A DNA stretch of 64,000 nt from Ryuthela nishihirai. Taxonomy: Eukaryota > Arthropoda > Arachnida > Araneae > Heptathelidae. This document shows, in pieces, positions 48,401 to 59,113 of this stretch. Position 1 is the first letter of the stretch. Each line of letters begins with the position of its first letter. Under the pieces are notes generated by a model. That model made no database searches and was not told where the DNA came from. It worked only from the letters and a program-made list of their open reading frames with translations. The position numbers and the translations under genes were made by a program. Where the stretch lies: the NCBI GenBank assembly GCA_038380435.1, contig JAWZYU010000025.1, forward strand, positions 27,690,707-27,754,706, in the 5' to 3' direction.

Positions 48401-51400
48401 TTTCAGTGCATACATATGACTATTACTCCTAATACTATTCATAAACTGACATTTTTTATTATCAGAATGACAACAATGATAAAAATCATTCAGATTTAAT
48501 AAAGCATTTAGAGTGAAAATATTGCTGCCAAAAATCTTATGGTGAATGAGAATAAACTATAAATGATGTCTTTTTGGCCTTCACTGGATTTTTGACCAGT
48601 AAATGTGAGCAATTGTTTATCAAAATGAATATTAAGAGTTGAGTTCTGCCTGAAAATTAGAGTATTCACCCAACATTGAGCAATTTTCTAAGGAAGTCCA
48701 GTGATGCAAGCTGCATTAAAAGTATGTGATACATCGAATTTTTTATTCAACTTTTTTGTACACAGTAGCATAAAACAAAATGGAAGTGAAAGTAGTTTTA
48801 ATTCTGCATAATGTGGTATTATTGTTTTTGCTAGCCATAGACATTAGGGTTTGTATGTATGACACTATTTTATATATGTGTGTTGTGACTCTCAAAATAT
48901 TGTGATTGAAGATAAATAAAAATGGTTCTTCTCCTTTGAAAAGTTGTCACCCCCTGCTATGCCTTCTTAACCTAGTTCATGGTTGGGTCTTATGTGTCTG
49001 CTGATTGTAATGGAGTGCCATCACACTCAGGATAATATTTGTTTTGTGTGTTTGCTTCAAGTGGGGAGTCTGGTGTGACCACACTTATTTATCTCTCAGT
49101 AAAGAAAGTGAAATTTTAATTTATGCCTTTTGAACTAGTTAGAATTTAGATTTTTCATACTAAGTAATGCAAGTCATTACAGATAAACTTGCCCCCCCCC
49201 CCCCAGACAATCAAAATAGGTCATTCATAGTTTAATTTTATTACTCAGAGTAATGGCCTATTAAATTAGATAACTGAATGTCTATACTAATCTGATAATT
49301 TATAACTAAATTAGCATTAACTGGATTCCAGTGATGTTATGGATCTTTACACAGTTGTGATCATGTTCATTCAGGATCTTAGCTTTAAATTAACACATTT
49401 TATATTCCTTGACAAGATTTATTCTTCTTTCAGTTGAATGTTGTGAATACCTAGTGTAAATTTGAGGATTATGCCAGAAGCACATTGTATGCCACTTCTT
49501 ATATCCTTACTACTATCCTTTCAGTATTGATCTAGAAAACTTCACTGCTACTTAACTGCATTTTGATGAATGTATGATGTTAGTTGTACGCAGTGTGTTT
49601 AGAAGTGGGCAGTTATTCTAAAGAAACTGGTTATACATCACTAATTGCTACAATATTTAGCAATGCTTGTTTAAAAGCACACTTTATTGTATTAAAAAGT
49701 TACAAGTATTTTTACTTACATTCTGGCCTCATGCCAACATTGAGACATTTCTTTAACCTGCATTCTTGGCATTTTCTCCTCATGTACATATCAATCTCAC
49801 AATTATTGCCATATTTGCACTGGTATACTGCATTCTTAGTAATACTTCTCCGAAAGAAACCTATAAATGCCAAAAATTAATAAAAACATTAATTACGATA
49901 CTCATTTAATGTGCAAATGTTTCAAAAATACTTATTTCAGCTATTTTTTAAACTTAACAAAATACTTTCAACTGTGTATTGTTTTAGTGCAGCTATAATT
50001 AAAAATTAGTATTGTTCACACAAGTGTTCCTCTGTTGAGTAATATTTTGTTAAAATACATATCCTGAGTGGGAAGAGTAAAGTAAAAATACAAAAAAAAA
50101 ATGAAGGGAAGTTTAATTATTTTGAAAATCTTAGCACTGAAGAGAATCCTAGAAGCTACTCTTAGCTTTTACAGGCCTTTTCATACAAAGACATTCTTTA
50201 CTAAGATTGAAGGTTTGATTTAATTATGACCACTGCTGCAGTTGCAGCTAACACAAAGTTTATCTGTTGAAACAGTAATATAAATCACTATGGTAACTGA
50301 TATTATTAAGGGCAGTGTTATTAGCATAAGTCTAAAATTATGCTTATATTTTTATGAATAATTTAATCAGAAAATCACTTATAATAAAACAACTGTTTTT
50401 TTTACAAAACATTATTCTATTGTTCCCATGGCCGAGTGGTTAGCACGCTTGGCTACTGATCTAAGGGACCTGGGTTCGAGCCCTGGGTAAGGCATGGCTG
50501 TTTGTGTCATTTTTCTGCTGAGGGCCTGCCATCCTCTCAGACTTTCTACTGTGGCATATAAACTGACAGACTCCTGTCAGACCTCTGTGGCAAACAGCTG
50601 CTTGAGGGAGTATTTTTTTTTGTTAATAGAGACAATCCTAAGAAACACAGCTATCATAATATTTGCAATCGATCTAGTATTTTAACAAATTCAACAGAAC
50701 ATACTTTATTACTGAATATGTATTTTTTTTTTATACAAGTGTTTTATTCCATTACATAAAGATTAACTATTTAGCTTTTTGGGAACAAAATATATAACAT
50801 TTTATTACATACTAAGTGATCATTCAATTATGAGACCACCCCATCCCATGTTATGGCAATGGGACACTAGCTTTGAAGCTCTATAATAAAATAAGTACTT
50901 TATGAGGAAATGATATTATTTGTCTAATTTTGTATATATATATTTCTCTATGTAATATTCTTGGGCAATATTTTTGATTTCAAATTTATAAACTTTTGAT
51001 TTCTCGTATGATATGCAAACACATAAAGATATGTCCATTGGCTTAGCAGTTTGGTTTGCTAACCATTACAGAAGGTTCTCCAAATATTTTCCCTCCTCAG
51101 AAAAAGAAATGATCTATTGATTTGCTGGATGACATTCATTATTTGCCACAAATAAATGCACTAGTATACCTCTGTTAGTGCAATAATAAAACAATGTATA
51201 AGTACTATAACAATAATAATAGTCCTATTTGCTACTTCTGTGCTAGTGAGATGTACTATCAGATTTCTGTTATTCCTTTTGTATATTTGTGCCAATATGG
51301 TAATAGTCCATAAATTCATGGAATTAATAATATACAAATGTATATTGAGTCATTTTAGATACAGAAAGAGATGTTTAAAGTGGTTCTTAATGACTACTAA

Positions 51401-52875
51401 TTGACATTATTAGTTCTGATGAGACGGTGCAGATGCATCAGTGACTATAAATAATGTGGAACAAAATTTAATACATTAAGCTCTTTTGTCAAATGTGGCT
51501 TGATAGTACAAGTCCAACAAGCTGATTCTGTTAGATGAGATTGTTTCCTGACAAATAGGGTGATATTATTTTCAATGCCAGTAAGGATATTTTCTATTAA
51601 GCTAATAATACAAATATAGACTATCTTGAGAAACACGGCTTTCATCTTACATTATTCATGATAATATTATAAATAAATATTATAACAATTTTAAATCAAA
51701 ATCTGTATTATTTGATTTATATTAATGCTGAAATGGAGGAAATAAGGGTGACACATGAAAGAAAAATGTAACAAAAATATTAAAATTTTATGTTTGATAA
51801 CACCAATTAAATTGCTACCAGAAAATTAAAATTCTGTTGATTTGTTTAGAAAAAAAGTTAAAAAGCAAATGTTACAGCTTAGGAAAAACCAATTCTGTAT
51901 CAATACAAATCAGATTCAGAATCCAATAACTTTTGAAATAAGTGTTTTATGGAAAAAATATGTGACTGAAGATAAAGATTTCAAGCAACTCTATTCAACT
52001 CTCAAATTTTTGTGACCATATTCATTCAGTATTTAAAGAGTTACAGAAGCTGGAATATTTAACAGCAACACGGCAATTAAAATATATGATCTGAAAAGCT
52101 GATGCAGAGAAATTGAAACGATAGCCGCGACCTATAACCTACTCAACTAAAATATATAAACATAATTTTTTTTAATTTTGTGCCATGTTTTGCTAATTTT
52201 GAATCAATTTTATAAAAAGAGCCAAGTTATTAAATTTTCTAGCTTCCAGAACTCTTTAATTACTTGATGAATATTATTGAAAATCACGATCTTTAATTTA
52301 TTTTCAGTCCCTTTTTTGCATAAAAAGGTTATCTGAGAAACTACTGAGCTCTGAATCCTTATTAATATAAGATAGAGCCTTCAGTGAAGTGGCCACAGAG
52401 TACACTGTAAGCACATTAATGGCAACTACAGAAAAACATTGATATATATATATGACAAAATACCCCCCTCAAGCAGCTGCTTGCCACAGAGGTCTGACAG
52501 GAGCCTGTCAGTTTATATGCCATAGTAAAAGGATCTGAGAGGATGGCAGGACCTCAGCAGAAAAACGACACATACATCCATGCCTTGTACCGGGGCTCGA
52601 ACCCAGGTCCCGTAGATCAGTAGCCAAGCGTGCTAACCACTCGGCCACTGGATGGCTGTATGTGACATACCTACATAAATAAATAATTGTAAATGCTACT
52701 CTGTATTTACCTTTACATCCTTCACACGTGAGAGCATTATAGTGATAACCAGATGCTCTGTCACCACATACTAAACATAACTCTTCTTGTTGCCTTGGTG
52801 CAGGACCTTTCTTTTTCTTGTCATAGTCATAGCAACCATTCATGACACTACTGGGTGGACTCAAGTCATCTTTAT
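42177..52875 (-). CDS. EcR: Ecdysone receptor paralog 2, six coding exons from DBD to stop
   Basis: This is a complete DNA-binding domain, hinge and ligand-binding domain of EcR, 386 residues in six exons: 52875-52711, 49860-49720, 47654-47419, 46551-46396, 44458-44236 and 42418-42177. All internal boundaries have GT donors and AG acceptors, and phases agree throughout. The order is a lead peptide, zinc finger 1 with P-box CEGCKG, zinc finger 2, a charged Lys-rich hinge, helices 1-12 and AF-2 sequence FLEEIWD. Pocket residues recalled from the moth EcR structure are present: both Thr of EITILT, Arg of MMLR, Ala of FANN, Tyr of ENYR, Asn of NMNSE and Trp of EIWD. The A/B domain exon(s) are upstream of 52875 and were not found, probably beyond a long intron. 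Introns carry several SINEs. It runs toward paralog 1, whose stop lies 32 kb away. Confidence 0.96.
42711..43285 (-). repeat. SINE family A, old copy split by a younger one
   Basis: Pieces 42711-42792 (GGGGCACTTTCTGCACACAT to GAGAAGGTTGG) and 43178-43285 (ACACTGAACAGTTGTTAAGA to the CAGGGTATGGCTC block) are consecutive parts of one reversed family A copy, separated by a full copy inserted at its G-rich stretch. Intron before the paralog 2 terminal exon. Confidence 0.88.
42793..43177 (-). repeat. SINE family A, full copy nested in another
   Basis: Complete reversed copy: TTGTTTTACCTCTGAGCGGC tail, core, GGGACTCGAACCTGGG (box B) and CTACCGACTGAGCCACCC (box A). The flanks are G runs, so the target duplication cannot be resolved. 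Confidence 0.94.
43546..43858. mobile_element. hAT-like MITE, decayed
   Basis: CATGATTCTCAAATGTTTTC at the left and CAGTTTGAGAACCACTG at the right are inverted ends of the common CAGTGGTTCTCAAA type, with CACTGCACCCCCTA and GACCCCCTTCC inside. Non-coding, in a paralog 2 intron. Confidence 0.5.
44236..44458 (-). CDS. EcR: EcR paralog 2 exon: helices 5-8 region
   Basis: The exon is 223 nt after acceptor TTTATCTAG, ending G|GTAAGC. It begins [16 protein letters not shown], continues [19 protein letters not shown] and ends [12 protein letters not shown]. This is the exact counterpart of 1599-1821 on the other strand and keeps Arg, Ala and Tyr at the three ligand-contact positions. Confidence 0.96.
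46396..46551 (-). CDS. EcR: EcR paralog 2 exon: ligand domain helices 2-4
   Basis: This exon is 52 codons in phase 0 on both sides, acceptor CCTACAG and donor AAA|GTATGT. It reads [39 protein letters not shown] and [13 protein letters not shown]. The helix 3 signature with two Thr that contact the steroid core in known structures is kept, and the nuclear receptor signature FxxxDQITLLK is clear. No equivalent for paralog 1 lies in the window. Confidence 0.96.
47127..47339 (+). repeat. SINE family B, full length, 12-bp target duplication
   Basis: GGCCGAGTGGTTAGCGCGC (box A) and GGGTTCGAGCCCC (box B), the hairpin region and the tail TTGAGGGGGTATTTATTT. Target duplication TATATGTAACTT at 47115-47126 and 47340-47351. 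Antisense to the gene in the intron, ending 79 nt past the hinge exon donor. Confidence 0.96.
47419..47654 (-). CDS. EcR: EcR paralog 2 exon: C-terminal extension and hinge (D domain)
   Basis: The exon is 236 nt, after acceptor CTTTGTAG and before donor ACA|GTGAGT. It reads [20 protein letters not shown], a Ser/Asp/Lys-rich linker, then [20 protein letters not shown] and [14 protein letters not shown] is the usual EcR sequence after the second zinc finger; the [15 protein letters not shown] region begins ligand-domain helix 1. A SINE sits 79 nt past the donor in the following intron. Confidence 0.94.
47655..49719. other. EcR paralog 2 intron (DBD2 to hinge)
   Basis: AT-rich with a C run at 49191-49204. 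No repeat family or extra exon recognised. Confidence 0.6.
49720..49860 (-). CDS. EcR: EcR paralog 2 exon: zinc finger 2
   Basis: The exon lies between acceptor ATTTATAG and donor T|GTAAGT and is 141 nt. It encodes [35 protein letters not shown] and [11 protein letters not shown], the second zinc finger with its four Cys and the start of the C-terminal extension. The codon for Gly before FF and the Cys after RPE are both split at exon junctions, as expected from the flanking exons. Confidence 0.96.
50424..50620 (+). repeat. SINE family B
   Basis: Near-consensus head CATGGCCGAGTGGTTAGCAC, GGGTTCGAGCCC, hairpin and tail TTGAGGGAGTATTTT. In the large paralog 2 intron between the two zinc-finger exons. 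Confidence 0.95.
52460..52649 (-). repeat. SINE family B, 61 nt past an EcR splice donor
   Basis: Reversed near-consensus copy with GGGGCTCGAACCCAGG and GCTAACCACTCGGCC. In the same orientation as the gene and close to the zinc finger 1 exon; the exon frame reads without stop into its head. Confidence 0.94.
52711..52875 (-). CDS. EcR: EcR paralog 2 exon: pre-DBD peptide and zinc finger 1
   Basis: The exon follows acceptor TTGTTACAG and ends AAAG|GTAAAT. It starts with two bases of a split codon, then 54 codons: [18 protein letters not shown], a run of Lys, [20 protein letters not shown] and ALTCEGCK. The four zinc-binding Cys (CxxC and CxxC) and the P-box start are present. The peptide before the finger is the end of the A/B domain. 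A Met here is internal, not the gene start, because the frame continues upstream across the acceptor. Confidence 0.95.
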
Positions 52876-53206
52876 CTGTAACAAAAGTTTACTTTTATTA
52901 GCTTCAAACTATAATGAATTAAAACAATTTTATTTACTACATAGTAGTTACAGATGAGTTGCACAATATTATCCATTTGCAGTAAATCTACGTGAACATG
53001 GTTGTTTAAAAGTTGATATTGTATAAGTGTTCTAAATGCTTTGCATAATGTTACATTTCTAATGATTTGGTGTCTAACATGTTTCACTATCAGAGTTGTA
53101 AAAGGGGAGTACAAAGAAGTTTGCTAGTTGAACTGTATGGAGTGTCCATTGTTTAGCAAAAGAAATAGTGCATATTTCTTAGGCTCTTGGAAATGTATAT
53201 AAAAAT
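52876..53206. other. EcR paralog 2 intron upstream of zinc finger 1 exon
   Basis: AT-rich; no coding exon recognised. Confidence 0.5.
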
Positions 53207-53393
53207 ATACCCCCTCAAGCAGCTGCTTGCCACAGAGGTCTGACAAGAGCCTGTCAGTTTATATGCCATAGTAGAAGGTTCGAGAGGATGGAAGGACCTC
53301 AGCAGAAAAATGAGACATACATCCATGCTTTAACCTGGGACTTGAACCCAGGTCCCTTAGATCAGTAGCCAAGCATGCTAATCATTCGGCCAC
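53207..53393 (-). repeat. SINE family B
   Basis: TACCCCCTCAAGCAGCTGC tail, GAGCCTGTCAG, worn box B GGGACTTGAACCCAGG and box A CTAATCATTCGGCC. Confidence 0.93.
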
Positions 53394-53439
53394 AGGACAG
53401 CTTGGTAATGTATAGTTAACATTATTTTTAGATCAGCTA

Positions 53440-53495
53440 CATAGGCCCCGGGTAAGGCATGGATGTTCTTGTTGTTTTCTGCTGAGGCCATAGAT
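53440..53495 (+). repeat. SINE family B, central fragment
   Basis: GGCCCCGGGTAAGGCATGG, then TTTTCTGCTGAGG, corresponds to the part just after box B. It lies 45 bp from the reversed copy ending at 53393. Confidence 0.65.
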
Positions 53496-53499
53496 CAGT

Positions 53500-55620
53500 G
53501 ACCATTTTTTTTTTCTTTCTTTAGTGGATGCTCCAGAATAAATAATTATATTTTAAAATATTTTTAAAAATTTGCAACTGTTACTTCATACTATCCATTT
53601 ATTATAAGATATTTTTATTCAAGTAGAAGAGATAATAATTCAGTGGCTGTATTATACTGATCGTTTGAACTTTGTATTAAAATTTATTCAGTGATTAAAA
53701 AATCTACCAAGTTTCAAAGAGAGTCAAGTTGTTAATTTTTCGAATTTTAGCACTTAATGATGAAAATTCAAATTAAAGTATGGCAAAAAAAAATTATCTC
53801 TTAAAATAAAAAGTTGCGTCCCCCACCTCATCCTTTGGATTAAATGAAAAAATCGCTGCCGTTAATTCAAACCTCATTACTACCACTCTCTACCACAGAA
53901 ATTTAAGATTTCTAGCCTAAACTACAACAGTCGTTTATCATTTCTCCAATTTAGTGGAAAAATTCATTTCTCCAATTTAGTGGTAAAAGTTAAAATGAAA
54001 ACCATTCCGATATTTGGAAAATGCGAATCCTAAAATATCACTAATACCTATCCAACCCAAAATTTTTTCATTTCTTTGTGAAAACAAAAAATTGAATGTC
54101 TTACGGGCAAACAACATCTCTTTTTTTTGAAAATGAAATAAAAATGAAGCATGTTGCTTGTTATATTAGACAAAACTTCGTGAAGGAGCGTATCAACTGG
54201 AAAAGCTTCTAAAGGTTGCAGGAACTGACAGGGAAAAGACATTGGACAAACTGCCTAGAGCAGGCATGACTCAGTCCTACTGTACAACTCTATCTCATTA
54301 TGGCACAGCAAGTTCGAGTGTAGCAAGACATGATATAAAAAAAGAAAACTAAATTCGGTATCTTTATGTTAAACAGCCATAGAGTGTATTTAATACCAGT
54401 ACGCAAGTGACGTTGCACAGCTTTTTTTTTATATAAATATAAGTGAGTGTATTGTCGCGGAGAAAAATTCTGAGAGTTACACCTGGATACAGTGGATGTT
54501 TCTTAATACATGGCTGATGGCAAATTCACCCCACAGGCCCACATTTCATCGTCGCTGCGGCAGGCGGATTCACCAGTACGTCGAACCGGAGGTTCAAGGT
54601 CGACCAGTCACAACAAGCCCTTCTACTTCTAGCACGTCTACACCTGTTAAAAAGTGGGCCTCTTGGTACAGATACGTTAAATGCATTTCAAAATTAACCC
54701 GACTGTCATTATTGAATACAGGTATTTGCAACCCCCCCCCCTATACCCTCCGTCATTGAGGGCAAAAAATGTCTTAACCATCTTTGTTTATAAAGCGCTT
54801 AAAACTGTGATTAAAATAATGTTATAAAGTTTAGCTACTGCCAGTTTCCTATTTAAGCAATGTCCGAGATAAAAAGAATTTCTAATATACTGAGGAATTT
54901 GAAAATTTATGAATGTGATCCGATCTATAAATAATGTAAATAATATTATATAAAGTTCAGAGCCGGTTTTAGGGCCGGTTTTAGGGGGGTGCGAAAAATG
55001 CACTGTCACCGGTCTTGCACTGAAGGGAAACTGATGTTGAAATGTCCACGAGAATTGATGTTTACAACAGAGAACCCAAAATGCTGAAGGTTTTTTTTCC
55101 AACGAAATTACCATAATAATACCAGCGGACGTTATCGTAGCTATTAGAAGTTCTATCTCAAGAAATTACAGCGCTATTCGAGGTAATAACTACGTCAGAA
55201 TTAAGTAAGGCTCTGGTTAAATTTGAAAATACGATCCCATTACGTTTTTAGTATTTATGCACATTTCCTGTGGATAAGGATGCAGAAAGAAGCAAATACA
55301 ACAGATAGAGACTCGCAGAGACGAACGTCGAAAAGGTGGAGAGTAAGTATTCATAGACGGAGCCTATTAACTGAATGGCAGAGAGTGCGCCCTTAAAACA
55401 TGTGCACATGTGTTTGCTTTAAAACCATTCTAATGACAGTCCAATGCATGGGAGCTGGCAGAAATGTTTTCAGAGTGTGGATGCATGAGCACCGGTTATA
55501 TATGGTAAGAGCGGGAATGCAACAATGCAAAGTGAGAAAAAGACTGGAAAAAATAAAAATACACAAACTTCAAAGTGAAATAAACTGCAAAATATGGAAA
55601 ATATACTATAATAAAAATAA
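53500..55620. other. Upstream region of EcR paralog 2, no assigned exon
   Basis: AT-rich for most of its length. A GC-richer patch at 54500-54670 has an open frame on the + strand (MADGKFTPQAHISSSLRQAD and onward, or a second frame ending TSTPVKKWASWYRYV). I do not recognise the peptide and cannot say whether it is an exon. A direct repeat of AGGGCCGGTTTT lies near 54960. Confidence 0.35.
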
Positions 55621-56208
55621 ATACTCCCCCTTCAAGGGGGCGGGGTTGACTCAGTCGGTAGCGCAACAGGCTTGTAATCTGCAGTTCCCAGGTTCGAGTC
55701 CCCGCTGGGTCAGTCGTTGAGATTTATCTCCGCAAAATTCCCGCCCTGCCCACGATCAGTAGGGGATAACGATGGGCTTGGAAAGACCGCCGTATGTCGG
55801 ATGGGACGTTAAGCCGTGGCCCCGTGTGCGGGAGAGCCATACCCTGTGCAAGTTAAAGAACACGCTGGATGGCCTTGACTGGAGGCTACCATCTGTCTCC
55901 CAACAGCTGTTCCATTGGGTCCCCTCCCCCAAACTTCTCTGAGCCTTCGGGGTCCTTGTGACCTGGCCATTTAGCCCATGGTGTGCAAAAAAGTGCCGCT
56001 CAGAGGTAGAACAACCCAACCCCCTTCAAGCAGCTGTCTTGCCACAGAGGTCTGACAGGAACCTGTCGGTTTATACGCCAAAGAGATTTGTGAGGAAGGC
56101 GAGATCTCAGTAGAAAGACAACACAAACAGCCATGCCTTACCCGGGGCTCGAACCCAGGTCCCTTTGACAAGTAGCCAAGCATGCCAACTGCCTCGGTTG
56201 CCCTTGCG
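55621..56208 (-). repeat. SINE family B interrupted by SINE A
   Basis: The tail piece TACTCCCCCTTCAAG at 55621-55636 continues at 56020-56208 (CCCCCTTCAAGCAGCTG, GAACCTGTCGG, GGGGCTCGAACCCAGG), with SINE A between. A worn head follows. Confidence 0.9.
55637..56019 (+). repeat. SINE family A inserted in the tail of SINE B
   Basis: Full copy with head GACTCAGTCGGTAGCGC and a tail ending AGAACAACCCAA. Target duplication CCCCCTTCAAG at 55626-55636 and 56020-56030, which is part of the older SINE B tail. Confidence 0.95.
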
Positions 56209-56458
56209 CCAGTAAACCCCAATCAACCAACCTCAGAAATTAAAACTTAATAAGTATTATTACAAACCATTTAATAAAATATGCATTTTAGAAGTTTGCA
56301 TAATTATTTTAATATTATAGACAATTATAAGACAATTATAATTTACAATATAGTATACCCTCCCCCTCACTTCCATTTTACAGAACTTTAGAGATTTCTT
56401 GAAATATATTGCATGAAATATAAATGTTTAATAATTTCTTGCCTCTATTACCCTTACT

Positions 56459-56653
56459 GGAGCCGTCCCGTGGGCGAGTGGTTAGCACGCTTGGCTAAGG
56501 GACCTGGGTTCGAGCCCCGGATTAGGCATGGATGTGTGTGTGTCGTTTTTCTGCTGAGGTCCTGCCATCCTCTCAGATCTACTGTGGCATATAAACTGAC
56601 AGGCTCCTGTCAGACCTCTGTGGCAAGCAGCTGCTTGAGGGGGTATTTATTTT
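56459..56653 (+). repeat. SINE family B, 13-bp target duplication
   Basis: CCGTCCCGTGGGCGAGTGG head with a short deletion of the anticodon-loop region, GGGTTCGAGCCCC, hairpin and tail. Target duplication TATTACCCTTACT at 56446-56458 and 56654-56666. Confidence 0.96.
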
Positions 56654-56766
56654 TATTACCCTTACTAGCATTTTGAAAGGGGTGATCCCATCGGACGGAT
56701 GACAGCCTTTCTAAGTGCGTGCCCCTTTCTCATTGAGGGCATAGCAAAGGTTATATAAAAATAAAA

Positions 56767-57012
56767 TAAATACCCCCTCAAGCAGCTGCTTGCCACAGAG
56801 GTCTGACAGGAGCCTGTCAGTTTATATGCCACAGTAGGAGATCTGAGAGGATGGCAGGACCTCAGCAGAAAAACGACACACACATCCATGCCTAATTCCG
56901 GGGCTCGAACCCAGGTCCTAGCGGAGATAAATCTCAACGCTGACACAGTTGGGACTCGAATCCGGGAATTGCAGATTACAAGTCTGGTCCGTATACCGAC
57001 TGGGCCAAACCC
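56767..57012 (-). repeat. Chimeric SINE: family B body joined to family A head
   Basis: From 56767 the copy follows reversed SINE B to GGGGCTCGAACCCAGGTCC at 56917, then switches without a gap to reversed SINE A (GCGGAGATAAATCTCAACGC, GGGACTCGAATCCGGG, CCGACTGGGCC). Confidence 0.85.
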
Positions 57013-58823
57013 AACTCATTTGCCAGGACCTCCGTAGATTTAAATCATGCACGTGAAAAAAAGAATTACATTTTTATAATCAAATTCGTTCTCTGCATTT
57101 CATGTTTAAATAACCACTTTAATCGGATAATATGGAAATCTTGGTTTGACAACAACAAAATAGATGCAGCGAGTTTAGAAACATAGAACAATGGTTGAAA
57201 AAAAAAGTAATAACTTTCACCCCCCAGTGTGATAAATATTTCTGTGTTTGCATGTTCCGATGCAATCGAATATCTGATCTCCATCTGAAAAATGGCTTCC
57301 ATTCCAAGAAGGAAAAAAAATTATTTCCACCGGCATGACGTAAGTTCCAAGACTGGAACGAAGTAGGATGTAACAGTGCGTGCCGCAACCCTTTCTCGGG
57401 CAATACCCGTCCCATGGAGCGTGCTTCCTTCAGAAGTTGCAGCTTTCTCCCTCCTCAAGTCTTTTCTCTCTGGTCTCGAGAGGTCATTGCAACCATGTAA
57501 ACGCCATGCTTTTTTTGGGCCATCTTATATGATGAGTTATCTTCATCGAGAATTCAGTGTACCATTGTGTTAACCAGTGTAATTATTGTTGCTGCAGCTA
57601 TTGTTAAGTTTCCTATCGGTATAGCAGGAGGGTAATGATGATGCACGAGATACAGCCTTTGGTGGTTCGCTAAATATATTAATTAATATATATTCCCTTA
57701 TCAGTCCAGACAGGTTTATGATTTTTGAGAAACAATTAGTGAATCACTAATTGACATCTATGAAGATTTTAGTAGAAACTGAGCATTCCAGTTTTGCTTT
57801 TTAACATTCCTAATAATGTTTGAAATTGTTAGGAAATGTAAACTATCCGGGTGAAAAATATCACGTGACAGGGAAATGTTTTACTTTAAAAACACGAAAT
57901 TGCATATATACACTCAGTGACTATTTTATTAGATATATTTCCATGTTATGTCAATAATAACTCAATTAATTTAAAGATCGCAAAAAATTTTTAATCTCAA
58001 TTTTCAACAATATTCGTTAAGGAAATTGGAATATTTAACAGCAAGAATGCCAGTTTCAATAATTGATCTGCAAATAAAAATAAATTAAAATTAAAGTAAT
58101 AACTATACTAAACTTGACTAATATGTGGAAAAGAGTTGTTTTTAACAGTTAAATAAGTTTTCGCGTAATTGATAATTTTTACCAATTTTGAATTATATTT
58201 TGCCGAATGAGACAGTTGCCTAAATGCTTCAGCAACTCTAAATACTTAACGCATATTGTTAAAAATCGAATTTGAAAGAGATTTGATTGTGATCTTTAAA
58301 TTATTTTCTGACACTTTTTTTTAAATATAAATAGCTTATTTAAGAAGTTACTGAGTTCTGTATCTAAGCTACTATTGACATAATTAGAAAGGCTGCCAAA
58401 CCTATCAAATTCTACATACCTAATTCTAATAAAACGGCATTTGAGTGTATGATCAATTGTCTATTTTAATTAATATTGTTATTATCAGAAGACTTCAGAA
58501 TTTAAAATGTCCTGGTTTTTAGTTTGGCTTTAAAGGCCCCATGATATTTAAGTTGCGATTCAACTAGCGGTGCTAACCATCTATTCAGAAACGTTTTCAC
58601 ATGCTTACATTGATAATCAATCTAAAATGTAGATTTTTTTATTTCTTCTAAAAAAGAGATATTTCACTTTGTCTTCTATTGCCATTTGTCTGCTTATTCA
58701 ACTTTTTTTCAGATAAACGAAAAATTCCTTTCGATTTCGAAAAGGTACTAATAAAATATTAATTAACAATCGTATTTTAGAAATTTTAAATCAGTTTCAA
58801 TTTTTGAACTCTTTAGTAAATCT
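57013..58823. other. Upstream region of EcR paralog 2, GC-richer patch at 57340-57580
   Basis: Around 57340-57580 the composition is noticeably more GC-rich than its surroundings and is not a SINE. It could be an untranslated exon or promoter of paralog 2, but no splice site or core promoter decides it. The rest is AT-rich and unassigned. Confidence 0.3.
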
Positions 58824-59025
58824 AGCCGTCCCGTGGCTGAGTGGTTAGCGCGCTTGGCTACTGATCTAAGGGACCTGGGTTCGAGCCCCGGGTTAAGGCA
58901 TGGCTGTTTGTGTCGTTTTCTGCTGAGGGCCTGCCATCCTCTCAGACATACTATGGCATATAAACTGACAGGCTCCTGTCAGACCTCTGTGGCAAGCAGC
59001 TGCTTGAGGGGGTATTTTTTTTTTA
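58824..59025 (+). repeat. SINE family B, 11-bp target duplication
   Basis: CCGTGGCTGAGTGGTTAGCG head, box B GGGTTCGAGCCCC, hairpin and tail TTGAGGGGGTATTTTT. Target duplication TTAGTAAATCT at 58813-58823 and 59026-59036. Confidence 0.96.
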
Positions 59026-59113
59026 TTAGTAAATCTGTATAGTTATATTTTGGGTAATACTTCCTTTGCAGTAACGTTTATGGTTAAATTTCCTATAAGG
59101 AGAAAATAGCTAT

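Noticed and set aside
49584..49880. 98-residue + strand open frame
   Set aside because: It lies opposite the zinc finger 2 exon of EcR, which explains the open frame.
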